Source: Apoda limacodes (taxonomy: Eukaryota; Arthropoda; Insecta; Lepidoptera; Limacodidae). From it: DNA of 64,000 nucleotides. Location of the stretch: assembly GCA_946406115.1 (NCBI GenBank), contig OX291545.1, positions 24,485,153 through 24,549,152 on the forward strand, read 5' to 3'. The notes below the pieces were generated by a model. The model worked only from the letters and a program-made list of their open reading frames with translations, had not been told where the DNA came from and did no database searches. Position 1 is the first letter of the stretch. The number at the start of each line of letters is the position of its first letter. Position numbers and translations under genes: made by a program. Shown here in pieces: positions 31,675 to 45,021 of the stretch.

Positions 31675-32102
31675 GTTGTCCGTAACAACGTTAAATAAAG
31701 TTTATAACGTTAAATAAAGTTTTTTAAAAAGCCCTACGCCTCTTTTCTGGAGGCTTGGGCCATATAGAGTCAGTTTACCGCACTGACTTAGTGTGTGTCT
31801 TAGCGGACGTTTGTCGAGCTAGTGCCCTACTGCAGAGGCACAGGCTTCTTTTCTGGAGGCTTGGGCCATATAGTCAGTCTACCGCACTGACTATATTTGG
31901 ACTTTGTCGAGCTTAGCAGCTATTCTCGCCTTTAGCTGATTATACAGCGTTATGTTTAATTATAATTGTTATGACTATTTAACGATCCTTCTTAAACATG
32001 GAAGAAAAAGCGGTCACCCATCCAAGTACTGACCACGGTCGACGTTGCTTAACTTCGCTTATCGTTTCAGATAGACGAATGCGACTGGGCCACGAGCTTT
32101 TC
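31675..32102 (-). mobile_element. 5S rRNA-headed SINE (SINE3-like) with an internally duplicated tail
   Basis: On the minus strand the region 32083-32010 reads GCGAAGTTAAGCAACGTCG, then CGTGGTCAGTACTTGGATGG and GTGACCGC, which is the conserved 3' half of eukaryotic 5S rRNA including the internal promoter area. It runs into unrelated sequence, so it is a 5S-derived SINE head or pseudogene. Downstream, a block with GCTCGACAAA, AGTCAGTGCGGTA-ACTGACT and ATATGGCCCAAGCCTCCAG is present twice (about 31738-31820 and 31845-31915, offset 106). The 3' end has two TTTATTTAACGTT units (31679-31719). Confidence 0.65.
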
Positions 32103-33477
32103 AATTCTCAGAAAATAATTAACTGTAGGTTTCTCGCATAAACTGATACTAATTTGATGCACAAAACCCTACAATAAACAATTATTTAAAATTAAAAGCC
32201 AACACGAAATCCTATGAAGGACAGTGATGAGGTTCATTCAATTTTAAAAATGCAGGTATTTACTTAAACGAAAAGAAAATTCGTTCAAAGCGATACTAGC
32301 TGATTAATTTCAACGAAAATGTTTAATATTTTAAAGCAGGTATTTTATTTGTTTCGACTAAAACAAGAGTTTCAGCTTAAAATATCAGATTTTGAGTCAA
32401 GAATCTAACAAATTCTGTTAAAATTATTATTTTCTCTAATTCAAAACAATATTATCTTAACTGAACATTTCACTGGCTTTGATTTAAGATACAATTATTT
32501 TCATCGAAAGATATAGTTTTTAATAAGTGACGTCGCAGATTTAAGAAAACCATGATTTTGGCGCAAAATAAATTATATCAAAACAAAATTATTTTTAGTT
32601 TCAAACGAAGAAAAATAAAATGTTGAATATAAAAATGTATTTATTTTATACAAGAACATTAACTGTCTTAGGGTAATTAATTTAAGTTTGGTTGATCTAA
32701 AACGTACATTTATTTGGTTATAAAAAAATTTGTTCATACGAAAAGAAGTTTATCAATTTCGATTGATAAAATGATTTTTTTTCTGGGAAATAATATTGCC
32801 TTCTGTGAACATAATATGTCCAAAATAGTTGGATTTCTTGACTGAATGCAAATTATTTTGGTGGAATAGAACTTGGAAACTCTTTTTTTTCCGTGCAGAT
32901 TTCGAACCCCGTTTGAGAGCTAAATTCTAATGACAACGGTAAGTACACCTATGCATATCGATTTATAGTAACTCCAAGGATGAATACCGATAATAATATG
33001 ACAAAAATTAAGTACCATTTTTAGGGAAAACATTTATGAGACCATAAAGAGATTAATGTCGGCATAGACTATCTACTAAATCTAGGCACGCCCGCGCACC
33101 AGTACACTGTACTTTATAGAATTGCGTAGCCCAAATAAATATATACAAACTGTTTTGTATGTTTGTGTAATATTGGCATAGTTTGTTGTTCACTAACGCA
33201 AACCTAATGACAGTTTTGCTCTGTTCTTACTTACCCCTTACACACACACACTTGAATACTAAAATTGGAATGTTGCCAAGATTTTGTAGACACAAAATTG
33301 AAGAAATGTTATGTGTATATATTTTGATAAATGTAAAAAAATCACATAGGGTAATCGGTGCTTCTTTCTTCTTCCCACAAATATAAACCGTAAAATATCG
33401 TAAATAAATACTAGGAAAAATTTTCACCGCCAATAATTCACATTACATTGTAAGTACTTACCTACCTGTTCTTTTTT

Positions 33478-33720
33478 ATACTACCAAGCTAGCAAATAAG
33501 CTCACGGGCCGCCTAATGTCAAGCGGTCACAGTCGTAGAGTCGCTTGCAACACCAGGGGTGTTACTTGCACATTTCAAACCCTTTAAAAATCTAATTATT
33601 CTCTTCCATAAAAAACTCATAACCCTATGTGATGTGTACCTACACCCTAGAGAAAACCTCGACAAGGACTTTGGAATGAGCCCATCCCACCTCTGAAAAA
33701 CAATGTTCGTGCGTAGGTGC
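33478..33720. repeat. Interspersed repeat copy (GGGCCGCCTAATGTCAAGCG type)
   Basis: Contains GGGCCGCCTAATGTCAAGCG then GTCACAGTCGTAGAG, a segment on CTTGCAACACCAGGGGTG, and AGAGAAAACCTCGACAAGG. The same family, interrupted, lies at about 38530-38990. Non-coding. Confidence 0.55.
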
Positions 33721-35279
33721 TAAGAGATTATATTATATTGTAAATAGATCATGTGACAAACCATACAGTTGAATGTGACACTGATAAATAGAACAGCCTG
33801 CTAGATGTACTTGATATCCTTTATAAAATTACTATACTTTATTATACATTGATAAAATCTTCTTTTTATCGGGCACTGTTATTGTTGACAATAGTGACTG
33901 AAATGTCAATTTTCCTTTTTTTTTTTCTTTTTGTGTATTAGATTTACTCTATGATGAAAGTTTAATCTTCTGTAAAATAAAGTCTAGTTCTATGTATCGA
34001 TTTTTTAGACATAAGATGCATGCATATTTTACAGAGCTTATAGTGTTAGAGATCGTGAGACAGGGGATGAATTAATACCTACCTACCTACACGATAAATC
34101 TACTTTTATATTTATAAATGAAGACACTGACTAACTGATTTACAACTTAAACAGGTGGGTCTAGAAACTTCAAATTTAGAATGGGGGATCCTTATGTAAC
34201 GTAAAGTTCTATTATACTTCATCCCCCAAGAGGGTTAAATGGGGGTTGGAAGTTTGTCACCTAATTTCGTCATTGCGTAATTGATAAAAATTGGTATTAT
34301 GGTAAATAGGAGTGTTTCACCGTTTTTGAAAAATCATAGGAAGCAAAATAGGCGATGACACTTTGTAAGAGAATTTCGATATTTTTGTAGGTAAAATCTT
34401 GAAAGTTAAAAAGCATTTTTATACTTATAAATTCCACGGGGACTAAGTCACACGTAAAAGCTTGTCTATTACGAGAAGTGTCTTGGATAATATACTTAGT
34501 GTCGGTTGAAGATATGACTTCTGTGAAATATTAAAAAAATCATAATACGAGTACCAAAATTGACAAAATTGACATTGTTCTGCGATCCTGGCCCACGGGA
34601 TAGATCTTCCATTTGAAATCTATGGGAGCGGATCCACCGAAGATTACTTCTGATTAAATTGGCATAGGATAAGGAATAATACGCAAAAAGTACGCAAATC
34701 TTTGGCTACAACAGTAGATAAATCGCTAGACACAAATAGCATCCATTTTGTCTAGCGATTTTGTTTATCATAAAGGCTACACACCTGTGTACCTACAAGC
34801 CACTAGTTAAGCCTTGTTTGCTATATTCGAACTCTATTTTCTATAATTATCAACATCTTAGTAAGTGGAGGCTTGAAGATACGGGGTTAAGAGGGGGCAC
34901 CGGACGCAGGGCGGGTAGCGACGCGACACGGGGGCAGGCAGCCGCCCACGTCTTGACGCAAATTGTAACCTATCATTTCCCTTTATGGAAAACATTTATG
35001 TTTAGATTTGATAGATAGGTACACCCACGTAGACACAATGCTATACATACATTGTATAATAATAAAATACGTAAGTACCTGTTGGGCAATACTCTTAAAA
35101 TAACTTTTTTACCATTGCCACTCGAAAACGGGCAACTTATTCATCGATAACAGCAGTCAATGGTAAAAATTGGAGTATACAACACATGAAAAAAAAAATC
35201 AATCGGTCCTTTGTAACCCTCGCTCCACTCAGGATTGTTGAGACTCAGTTGAGACTTGGGCATGTAGTGCTATTATTAC

Positions 35280-36075
35280 CTACACTGTGACACGGGAGTA
35301 GGGATCCGCAAACTGTATCGAAACCTCGATAGTATACTCGACCCTTTTGTTAGGATGCCGAGTATTTTGGTACATGACACTTAAGTAGGACCCGACAATT
35401 TTAACAGTACTCGATATTTTCTACTCTTCACTACATTATCATTAATCATGCTTACGGTTTAAAAAGGATTTAAAGAATTAGGAATCTTATACACTTTGTA
35501 TGATTCCATTGTGCTATCTCGTACTATCATACGTAGTTACTTTTGCAATTTTAACTATTTGAATACTTACAGACACATTGGTATTTTAAAGTGATCTATA
35601 CGAACTTATTAACTTACTGTAACACGGAATTGTGAGTTAATAAAAACAGTATTCTCAAAGCTTCATAAGCTTACCATGATTTCTCTGTTATCTCAAGGAC
35701 AAGTTCGCCCCGCGAAACGTTTATTTTTCATAACTAAGGCCTATAAAGTGGCTAAAAGACGGAAACAATCCCACGTTGATTTTATTAAAATGTTGTTTTT
35801 ATTCGATAACACGACTAAAGATTGGGGATTTGGTTTACTTATATATGAATCAAGAATATCCTCAGTTGCAATATAATTCAATAGCAATTATTGTGCTATG
35901 CTTATACTATTATACTAATTTTAGGTGTTTTTTGTTGACATTCAGTGTCATTGAAAAAGTACTCGATACCTGAGTAACTCGATACTTTTGTTACGAATAC
36001 TACTAATGAATACAGTATCGATACTTTAGTTTTCACATATCTACTTGAGTGATACTGCTTTGCACGGGGTAAACG
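35280..36075. repeat. Degenerate inverted-repeat element rich in CGATA/TATCG words
   Basis: The left side (35300-35400: CTGTATCGAAACCTCGATAG, then ACTCGACCCTTTTGTTAGGA) and the right side (35955-36040: ACTCGATACTTTTGTTACGA, CAGTATCGATACTTTAG) share words in opposite order, suggesting worn terminal inverted repeats of a roughly 0.8-kb element. Two short chance ORFs lie within. Confidence 0.3.
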
Positions 36076-37426
36076 TTAACGTTAACGTAGTTCCAGAGAC
36101 AACTACTTAAAACATAAAATAAAATTTTAACAAAGTCGAGTGCCAAAAAATTGCAGTAAAGGCAGGTAGAAAATGTCAGACGGCTGGGCGAAGAAAATGT
36201 ATTTATGGTATAAGATTTTATGATGTATTTTAAAGAAGGATAAATTACGTTGAGTCGATTTTATTTTATAGAATTTTAGTACTTATCTTATGTTATTGAT
36301 TACGATGGCTTCAGTCGACTGAGAAGTAGAACGGGAGGAATGTTAACGGATAAAAAAACACTTGAAATCAATTTCATGAAGATAGAATAGTCTATTTCTG
36401 GATGATAATGATGTAACCTTTATTAATATTTTTCTTAGTTCAACTGATTACCGTAATTCTTGTGTAATAAAAGAGACTAATATGACGAGGTAATAGACCT
36501 GATTCAAATCCCCTCTTTTTGCATTTATTATTTCTCTGATTGTCATCAAGCATCAAGCAAAAATCTACTGGACTGATTTTGATGAAACAAACCCTTTTCA
36601 TATGTCAACAATAATGCCGCGGAAGATACAAATAACAACAAATTCAAACTTATTGGTGTGTGTGTATATGTTTGTATGATTAGATTAGTTGAGTTCCCGA
36701 TATTTCGCCACAGTTACATGCGCCGGATGTATCATTTTGGATATTGATTATAATTATAACCGCGTCAGTGTAAAAAGTTTCATTTTATTAGTATTTAATA
36801 AGCATGCCCATAATAATAATATGGTCAGTGATGCATGCTAATAGCCTGGCTTTGGTTTGTTTATATGCTGCCAATGACCTTCTGAGTTAGAATAAGGACA
36901 TTAACTGCATGCAACTGCCAACAAGTGGTGAGAGCCGCCGCCGTTGCTCAAAATCGCCCGTTTTTGTGGAGACACCTACGTTGACTAGTGGACGTCCTCT
37001 GAATGAAACAACAACAACGGACGATCCACAAGTTTCTTCCATTTCAAAATAAAAATAATCACATTAAATCTACTTTTATTTTTAATCACGCTTCAGACAC
37101 AATGTGCTCAAAGTTTAGACTAAGTTGTGCAAGTCTAACGAATTATAAACTGTACCGCACGCAGATTTGTACTGCGGGGAGATGACGTTACGCAAGCCAC
37201 TGCAGTCTGCAGTTGCATAACCACAGAGATACATTAATGCATCTTTATTTAAGAGGACAATAGACTGTACTCGTGACTGTACCTATTATTGTTTGTTCGG
37301 ATGACTGTACCTACTTAAGGTTCCTACAGCATAATGGTACGTTGATTTCTCAATGAAATTAAGCATATTGTATGCGCTACGAAACATACAGCACCTGCCA
37401 TCTGGTGGTTATCAAAGCTAAAAGGT

Positions 37427-38285
37427 CATAAAGTCAAAGTCAAAGTAATTTTTTTCTATTCTAATTAAGATTTTACAAACACTTTTGAATCGTCAAAGTT
37501 ATAAATTACTTTTTTTTGAATTTTATCATTTACACAGTCTGAAATATTGTAGTATGCTTTTTTACAAAGTAGTTGTTTGATAAAAGATTTAAATTTACTT
37601 ATTGATAACTTTTGAATATTAATGGGAACTTTTTTGTAAAAGTGTGTACATTGCCCCATAAAAGAGTTACTAATTTTGTGTAGACGTGTATCATAAACCA
37701 ACAGCTTATTTTTACTTCTAGTATTTACTTTGTGAACGTCACTTTTCTTGCTGAAACTATGGATATTTTTATGTAAATATAAAAGATTTTCATATATGTA
37801 CTGCGACGCTAAAGTTAAAATATTTACTTCCCTAAACCTATCCCTCAGAGATATCATAGATCCTTATTTATAAATAGCGCGAATTGCCCGTTTTTGTAAC
37901 AAAAATATTGTATTTACATCAGCAGCGCTACCCCACATTAAGATACCATATGTCATTAATCTATGGAAATAGCTAAAATATACTATTTTTGCAGTGTCGA
38001 CATCGGTCAATTGTCTTATTTTCTTGATCGCATACACAGCAGAGCTAAGTTTTGTGGCTAAGTTATGAATATGAGGACCCCATTGAAGTTTGGAGTCTAG
38101 CGTTATGCCAAGAAAGACTGTTGAATCAACAAGTTTTAATTGCTCGCCATTTATATTAATACATGTTTGCATCTGACTAACATTTGGTAGTGTAAATTTA
38201 ACACATTTGGTTTTTTTCTCATTAAGTAACAAATTATTAGCGTTAAACTAATTTACAATTTTATAACATGTCTTTCGTCGCTTAA
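37427..38285 (-). pseudogene. 5'-truncated jockey/CR1-like LINE, C-terminal end of reverse transcriptase
   Basis: On the minus strand from about 38285 the frame reads FNANNLLLNEKKTKCVKF, then FLGITLDSKLQWGPHI (38130-38080 region), DTAKIVYFSYFHRLMTYGILMWG and LQKRAIRAIYK, then after an in-frame TAA (37864-37866) MISLRDRFREVNILTLASQYIYENLLYLHK and a 3' end at 37465. These are the thumb and C-terminal blocks of jockey-type LINE reverse transcriptases. The polymerase palm with its Asp pair is missing. A TAG replaces the usual Trp before FNANN. The element ends in a (TTTGAC)n-type tail at 37427-37449. Inactive. Confidence 0.85.
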
Positions 38286-38529
38286 CTTGAAAAAGTAACA
38301 CATAGAGACATAGAGCAACACATCTGGATGCGGCCCTTATGAGTAAAGGTATGTCCATAAAAACAATTCAAGGATAGACATCACCTTACAGTTTCTCTAT
38401 TGACAATCTCAAAATATTTTTTCGTGAATAGCTTGCACTATGGAGTGTTAAGTACTTACTAAGAATGAAAACGTAAGTGCAACATAAATTCACTAAAATG
38501 GCTAATATGTACATATACCTACGTTACTC

Positions 38530-38990
38530 CCGCACGATGTTAAGCGGTCACCGTAGAATGGATGCTTACATATATAACACTAGCTTTTGCTCGCGGTTCC
38601 TCCCGCTATAAATTTGTTTATCGGTGTAGGATTTCAACAATTCCCCAATTAAAGAAAAAAACCGACTCACACTTGACGTTTTCAAATAGCCTATGTAATT
38701 CTCGAGGCTCAAACTATCTCCAGGCCAAATTTCATCTTAATTGGTACGGCGTTTTAAGCATGAAGAGGTAACAGACAGACAGAAGTACCTTCGCAATTAT
38801 AATATTAGTACGGACTAGTATGGACAATTAGACTATTACTCGCGTATTGCCAACCCTATAAAAATCTAATCACACTTTTCTTGAAGAACCCGCTATTGTA
38901 TCTCCTAGGGAAAACCTCAGCAGCTCATTCCACAATCTAAGCGTTAGCGGGAGAAACTTCCTCTGTATCTGCACTATGCGTGACCATTAC
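38530..38990. mobile_element. Interspersed repeat interrupted by a Lep1-like insertion
   Basis: The outer parts (38530-38572: CGATGTTAAGCGGTCACCGTAG; 38845-38990: CAACCCTATAAAAATCTAAT, AGGGAAAACCTC-GCAGCTCATTCC) match the order of the copy at 33478-33720. Between them, about 38577-38825, sits a separate repeat starting CACTAGCTTTTGCTCGCGG and ending ATAATATTAGTACGGACTAG. This is a nested insertion; non-coding. Confidence 0.5.
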
Positions 38991-41900
38991 GAATACATTA
39001 CGTACTAGATGTGTAAATGGATTCCCTGTGTGTTGAACGATGTGATAGTAGAAAGTAGCTATGGGTATTATTTCATACAATCCCTCAGAACACACAGATA
39101 ATAGGTACGAACGGTAGACCACGCAACCTTTGCCTCCATACTTGGATCTTCGCCTGATCGATAATGGCTGACAATAATAGTAGACAAAAATGTACATCGC
39201 AAATTTTTTTGAGAATTCTGTTTTTCTTTGTTATGGAAACCTTACAATCAACAAAACATAAACTTCCAAGTCATTGAATTATAAATTGCCAATTTAATAC
39301 CAAAACAGGCCTTACTTCGTCGTAGTATGTGTGCGTGTGACACGGCGTGGTATCACATGGTATTCACATCAGCGTCGGTTATGGCCGTCAGGTGTCAGAT
39401 ATGGACGTTAAGATAATAGAGGGGTCGTACGTCGACCCCCGAATCTTTCGTTCGTGCCCACGAATGCCGGCCACTCGATTGACGCGACTTTATATCGCTC
39501 GGCATCACGTTTGACTTGGTCCCTGAACTGAATTACAATCAGCAGCAAATAATTTTTATGAAATCAGCTGTTGTCCCGAGACTTTGTCTACGTGGATGTC
39601 GTCTGCGGGTAGGTACAGAACTACCACTATAAGTAGGTAAAGTAGAGCCCACTTTCTGAGGCGCTTCTCGTAAGAGAATTCAAGTGGATGCTTCTTGATC
39701 GATAAAAAATATGTTTCTCAAACATGCTACGACCATATCTTGTACAAGCTTCTTTAGGATATATTATATCGTACTCATAGAGTATCAAAAAGCGACCCGC
39801 AATATTTTATACGTTCGCTCGAGCGGTCAAATATGAAATTTTAAAATGGAACAAACTTTTAAACCCGATCATTGATTAAAAAGATAACTCATCAAGTTTA
39901 ATTTCTGACTGGCACAACAAAAAGAATGCGCCATTAAATTTATTTAAAAAAGTAAAAAAAGAAATCGAAATTTGAACGCGGCGAATTGGCGGCAAAATTA
40001 CCTAAACTATTTTTATTATTAATTTTTATATATTTTTCAATACAGTTGTTAATATGATTAGTGTTTTTTTACACGCATATTTGAGAAAAGCACTAACAAC
40101 TTGGTCACAACTGAGTATAACTGGACTTTGTGATGCGTGCCTCGGCTATGCCTCGTCCTGCGTTCTTACGATCGCCCGGTTATGCTGAGTTTGCGGGCCG
40201 CGGCAGTAATGATCTTATTACACAAAAAGTTCAGGTCACGGCGAATTAAATATTTACCCGTCTCTAGATATTCCCATGACTTTTTTACTACCTGCCTCTG
40301 TCCTATCCTGTCCAAGACTCAAGTAAGACGACGTAGATAGGACAAAGTAGTATTAATTGGACTTCGCAGAATAGATTGTGGAGTAGGAAGGAAAGAGACC
40401 CTAAAGACAGTAGAAGGCTACGCTCGATATTATACTTGGTGTGTAAATATACCAGAAGGTAATCATTACATTACAGACAGCACCGTAGGTACCTACCGTA
40501 CTTAAAACAGATAATAATCAAAACCATTATTTTAGCTTCTGTGAGGTGCCCCATGATCTGTTGCAATATTTTCTATGCAGACAGACACCACCCAGTTACA
40601 ATTTTATATGCAATACATAAAATTAGCAACATTCGTAGGAGTTAAGAGTCTTACGGAGTTAAGGGTCCGTAAATGTCATGTTTATCAATCTAGATTTTAG
40701 TTTGTATTTTATTTATGAGCTTCATATTTTGACAGGAAATTTGAACACGTAATATTGAATCGCTCGAACGTAGCAACACGATTTTTGTAATTTTGCTCGA
40801 TACATTATTTTTCGAAAAAACCTTGTTTCGTACGCATTTTTTGTTGAATTTTTTAAACTATTTCGCGATTGTTTTAAAAATAATTGATAGGCAATAGCAA
40901 TAATATGTTCAAACCAGTGTTTTGACAACTATCGTAGTTTTTTTATAAGCCAATTTAAGAACGTGATCCAACTGTGTCTCAAAAAACCAAACTGTGTAGT
41001 AATTAACTACCACCAGACACTAATTTTCAGTTGCAAGATTTGGCACCTGTACATTTGCAAGTAAACTACGGAAGCCTTAGTAGCTTAGATTTACTAATAT
41101 TTAATTGTGTACCACTTGCATTTATATTGGATACATATAAAGTTGGTGTACCTAAAGTTATTTATTAGATTTTAAGTATAATAGCGACCAGTACCATTAA
41201 AGTTTTAATACCAACTAACATCTTAAGCTTTCTGCGTGACCCTAAGGTCGACTGGTAGATAATGCCTAAGGCATTAGGTCCACCTATTGTATTTTATTGC
41301 AATAAAGTGTTTAAATAGATAAATAAATAAAATACCTTTGGTTAGTTTTTAGGTTCTGTAGGTGCTATAAGTAACGCCAAAATGAGCTACGCAACCAATT
41401 TTATATAACTCACAATTTTTATTTAAAGAATGTAGATTTTGCAGACGATGTCGTTTAATATCTTGGAGGCACATGCACATATCTAACTGCGAATAGCTAG
41501 TTATAAATGTTATAAATATGTCTAACGAAATAAAGCGCCTATAAATAGTTAAACCGACGCGTAATAATTTTAATAGCTTGATAACGTAAATGGAACACGA
41601 AGTATGTCGCATGTAAATTACAATGTGCAGCAAGGCATGCGTACCACGCAACGCAATCACGCAGAGACAACGCAAAAAATGTCATTAGCATTATATGTAG
41701 GTAAAATAGGACAACGCCGCAGTTTTGAAATTGGAATTCCACCTGTAATTGCAAATACCCGCAGTTGGTGAACGAACGATGTCAGTGATGATAACTATTG
41801 CTAGTGATGTGCTTGGTAGGGCGCTATCGTGCGCCGCACTGGGCGCAGGATATAGGGCGCCTCTTCCGTCAAATGAGCAAGATAGCGCCTACGCCTTGCT

Positions 41901-42504
41901 TCTCGGTCCTGCGATTTGTATATAAAATGGAGATGACACTTTCAGTATGAATAACAAAAGGAAGGTAAGACTATATAGCGGGTAAAGTTATTATTATTTG
42001 TATTAAGAACAGCCTAAAGCGGTGGCTAAAAAAGCGATGATATATGTAGTAGGTTTAGATTAGAGAGTTACAGGTAGGTATATAAAATTTATATACAGGC
42101 TGAAAAAGAAAGACCTTGGTTAAAGTGAAAGTTCCTACCTTAAATATAAATGAAGGCAAAAAATTTACTGATAGGAAATATTTTTATTTATTTTTTACAT
42201 TACTTTGTAAAATAAGTAAAATTACATTTAAAGATTTTTCGATTTATCCTGTTGTAGCCGGGAATTGAACCTATGAAAAATGATGCTCTATAGTAAAACA
42301 ATAATTAGGTAATAAAAACACGTCAGCTGCGAGTCAAACGTTCGGAACGGAACCCACGGTGAGCGATTCCAACTTGCACTTGGCCACTCACTCACTTATA
42401 ATATTAAGTACCTAGAGGAGGAGGAGAGAGGAGGTTTTTTTAACAATTATTGTCAAATAGCTTTAGTGTTGCAGTGTCAGTAAAAATAATAGTATTACTC
42501 CTCG

Positions 42505-42680
42505 CGAATAGATGTCTGGAAGTCATATTTTTCAGTTTATATTGCCTGAAAATACGGATAAACGACGCTTTCTAAAAATGAAACCAGCTAGATCGATTTA
42601 TCGCCCCCGAAACCCCCTGCATGCTAAATTTCATGAAAATTGTTGGAGCCGTTTCCGAGATTCAGATTATATACTTACAT
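42505..42680. repeat. Lep1-like repeat fragment
   Basis: Phrases CAGTTTATATTGCCTGAA, CGAAACCCCCTGCATGC-AAATTTCATGAAAA and GGAGCCGTTTCCGAGATTCA are typical of this repeat class. Non-coding. Confidence 0.4.
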
Positions 42681-44424
42681 GTATATATAAGTACACATAT
42701 ATAAGAATTGCTCGTTTAAATATATTAGAAAAATTAAAAAAAAAACGAATGAATACCAACGACTTAATGTAATTTTCAGTTACATTGACCTGAACATATT
42801 TTACCATTATTATAAACATTTTTGGACTGAAAACCCAAAGTAAAATAGATTTTTGTACAGTTTTACTGCACTGTTTCTATGTATTCGTAGAAGTGCCTTT
42901 TCTACTCGTATTTAGGTGAATAATTAGGAAATTACATGGTAGATGGAAGAAAAGATAATTTTAAAACTGAACCAGGTTTATTTAAAGCCATTTTAGGTCA
43001 TAGCAGTATCTGAATTAATAAGAAACAGTGTTGCATGGAGCAAAGGGCTTATCACGAGTCGTGCAGGACTAAAGTGATTGGTTTAAAGGGTGGGGCTGCT
43101 GTATAATGTTGGTGTTTATCCAGCCACTGGTTACCCATGTTGAGAATTAGAGCTATGAAATTATAAATTCATTACACACCCATAAAATGACAGTCCGATA
43201 AATGTTTATAAAAAAATTGTAACACTTGTAAAATTATTTAGCTGAAGTTCGTGAAATTATAAAAATACAACAGAAATAAAATATACTAAAATTTAAACTA
43301 AATTATACCAAACTAAAATTAAATACAAAAAGATAAATAAACTATAACTATATTATAAAATTATTGTAACCTAAAATATGAGAAGTTAATTCAACGTGCT
43401 TTGCTTTAACACAAAGTAATTAAATTGTGCTAATGTAGGGACGCTTAGACAGAATCCATTAAATTACATACTTGGTGAGGAATTTAAATACCATCTTACT
43501 AAATCTAGAGCATGCCGGTATCTTTCCAAATACTTAATAAGTGAAGTCTTCGTTGTAATGGTGTGAGGCAGGGAAGCGTAACGGTCCAAGTTCATTGTCG
43601 CACAATCCCCTAGTCAGCTCGTGACCTGGCAGCCCTACTTACTGCATTCATAATGAAATTGTGACTGTTTTAATCAACACTATTAAAGCTGATTTTACAT
43701 AAAAGGATTTCGCTTCTGCAGTAAAAAAGTAATCTTTTGATTGCTTGGTTTACAAAAAGATACTAACCACATTTAACAGTTTGATAGGAAGTTAAATATA
43801 AAACGAGTTGACAAATTCAGAACTAGACAAAGGAAAAGCATGGGAAAATTATTAAAAAAAAATACGCGCGAAACTCTGATATAGTGCATTTGTCAATTTA
43901 ACAAGTCTATCCACGAATATTTTTTTTTATTTTTAATCTATTCTTGCTACTGACCATTGAGTCTTACCAAAAAGGTTACGCAGATAATATCAGAAAACAA
44001 ACCATAGGGATAATACTCGTATCTCTTGCCGTTAGGTCGTCAATTCCGCTCTCTGACCGCACTAATTAATCTTTGTGGTTGCGAATTGCGATACAACCGC
44101 AACTCGTGCTGTTCAGGATTGAGCTTATAGCAAACGAAAGACATGCAAATTGAGGATTAAGATTCGTAATTATGTAATTATCAATCCTCAGACTAAGTAA
44201 GAAAGCAAAGCAAAAGGGATATCTTCACTACAATTTTCACGGGCTGCGGCAATTAAGCGCCAAAGTAAAGCTGAACAAAATGGCGCAATAAAGTGAGTAG
44301 ACGATGTAGGTAAGTGTACCCTTTTTACGGTGGCAAACAAATACCTTATAAATATAGTGATTTGCATTTTATTGACATTGACAACTATACCTATCTTTAT
44401 GTATATAATTCCACTATACATGTG

Positions 44425-44580
44425 TATGTCACTGTACTCCTCCTAAACGGCTGGACCGATTTCAATGATTTTTTTGTATGCGTTTGGGCGGTGTCCTGAA
44501 TAGTTTATATTCACAAATCAGCCCGGCAGATGGCGCTGCAGTCGGTATCAAACTATATTGTATCTATATGAAGAAAAACA
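44425..44580. repeat. Interspersed repeat fragment (ACGGCTGGACCGATTTCAAT type)
   Basis: Contains AACGGCTGGACCGATTTCAA and a downstream GGCAGATGGCGCTGCAGTCG, phrases shared by many lepidopteran non-autonomous repeats. Non-coding. Confidence 0.4.
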
Positions 44581-45021
44581 TGAAAATAGGTATTTACAAA
44601 AGACAGACTGTACTTTCATTGCCGTAACTTAGCCAAGAACTTGGATTATCTTTTAGACTGCCTCTTTTGGGCAAAATATTAGTTTTAAATATTAAAAAAA
44701 TTATTGTTGAAAATTGTATTTTAAAACTCTCAATAATTTTAAACTATTAAGTCTTACTTACTTACTTAAAGTATATACTTATATCAAACATAAATTGATT
44801 ATAATTAAATAAATTTTATTCACAAATAAAAACTGTGAAATTATTTAGAACAATAGTGGATAGAATTACACCCTCAACACCCACATATTCCCCCATTCAT
44901 TGAATTTATTAAAAGAGTTCGTGAATGTCGTGCGTGACTCGTGAATAGGTTGATCACAATTTTTTTTCGTGTCATTGCGTAGACGATTAGTATTGATTGA
45001 ACGAATATTACTTAAGAGTGC

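Noticed and set aside
31540..32900. Possible element bounded by TGCACGGAA at 31549 and its complement at 32899
   Set aside because: Similarity ends after about nine bases and the interval includes the unrelated 5S-like SINE; not convincing as terminal repeats.
42250..42275. tRNA-like B-box (GGTTCAATTCCCGGCT on minus)
   Set aside because: No matching A-box, no cloverleaf and no terminal stem; at most a SINE remnant.
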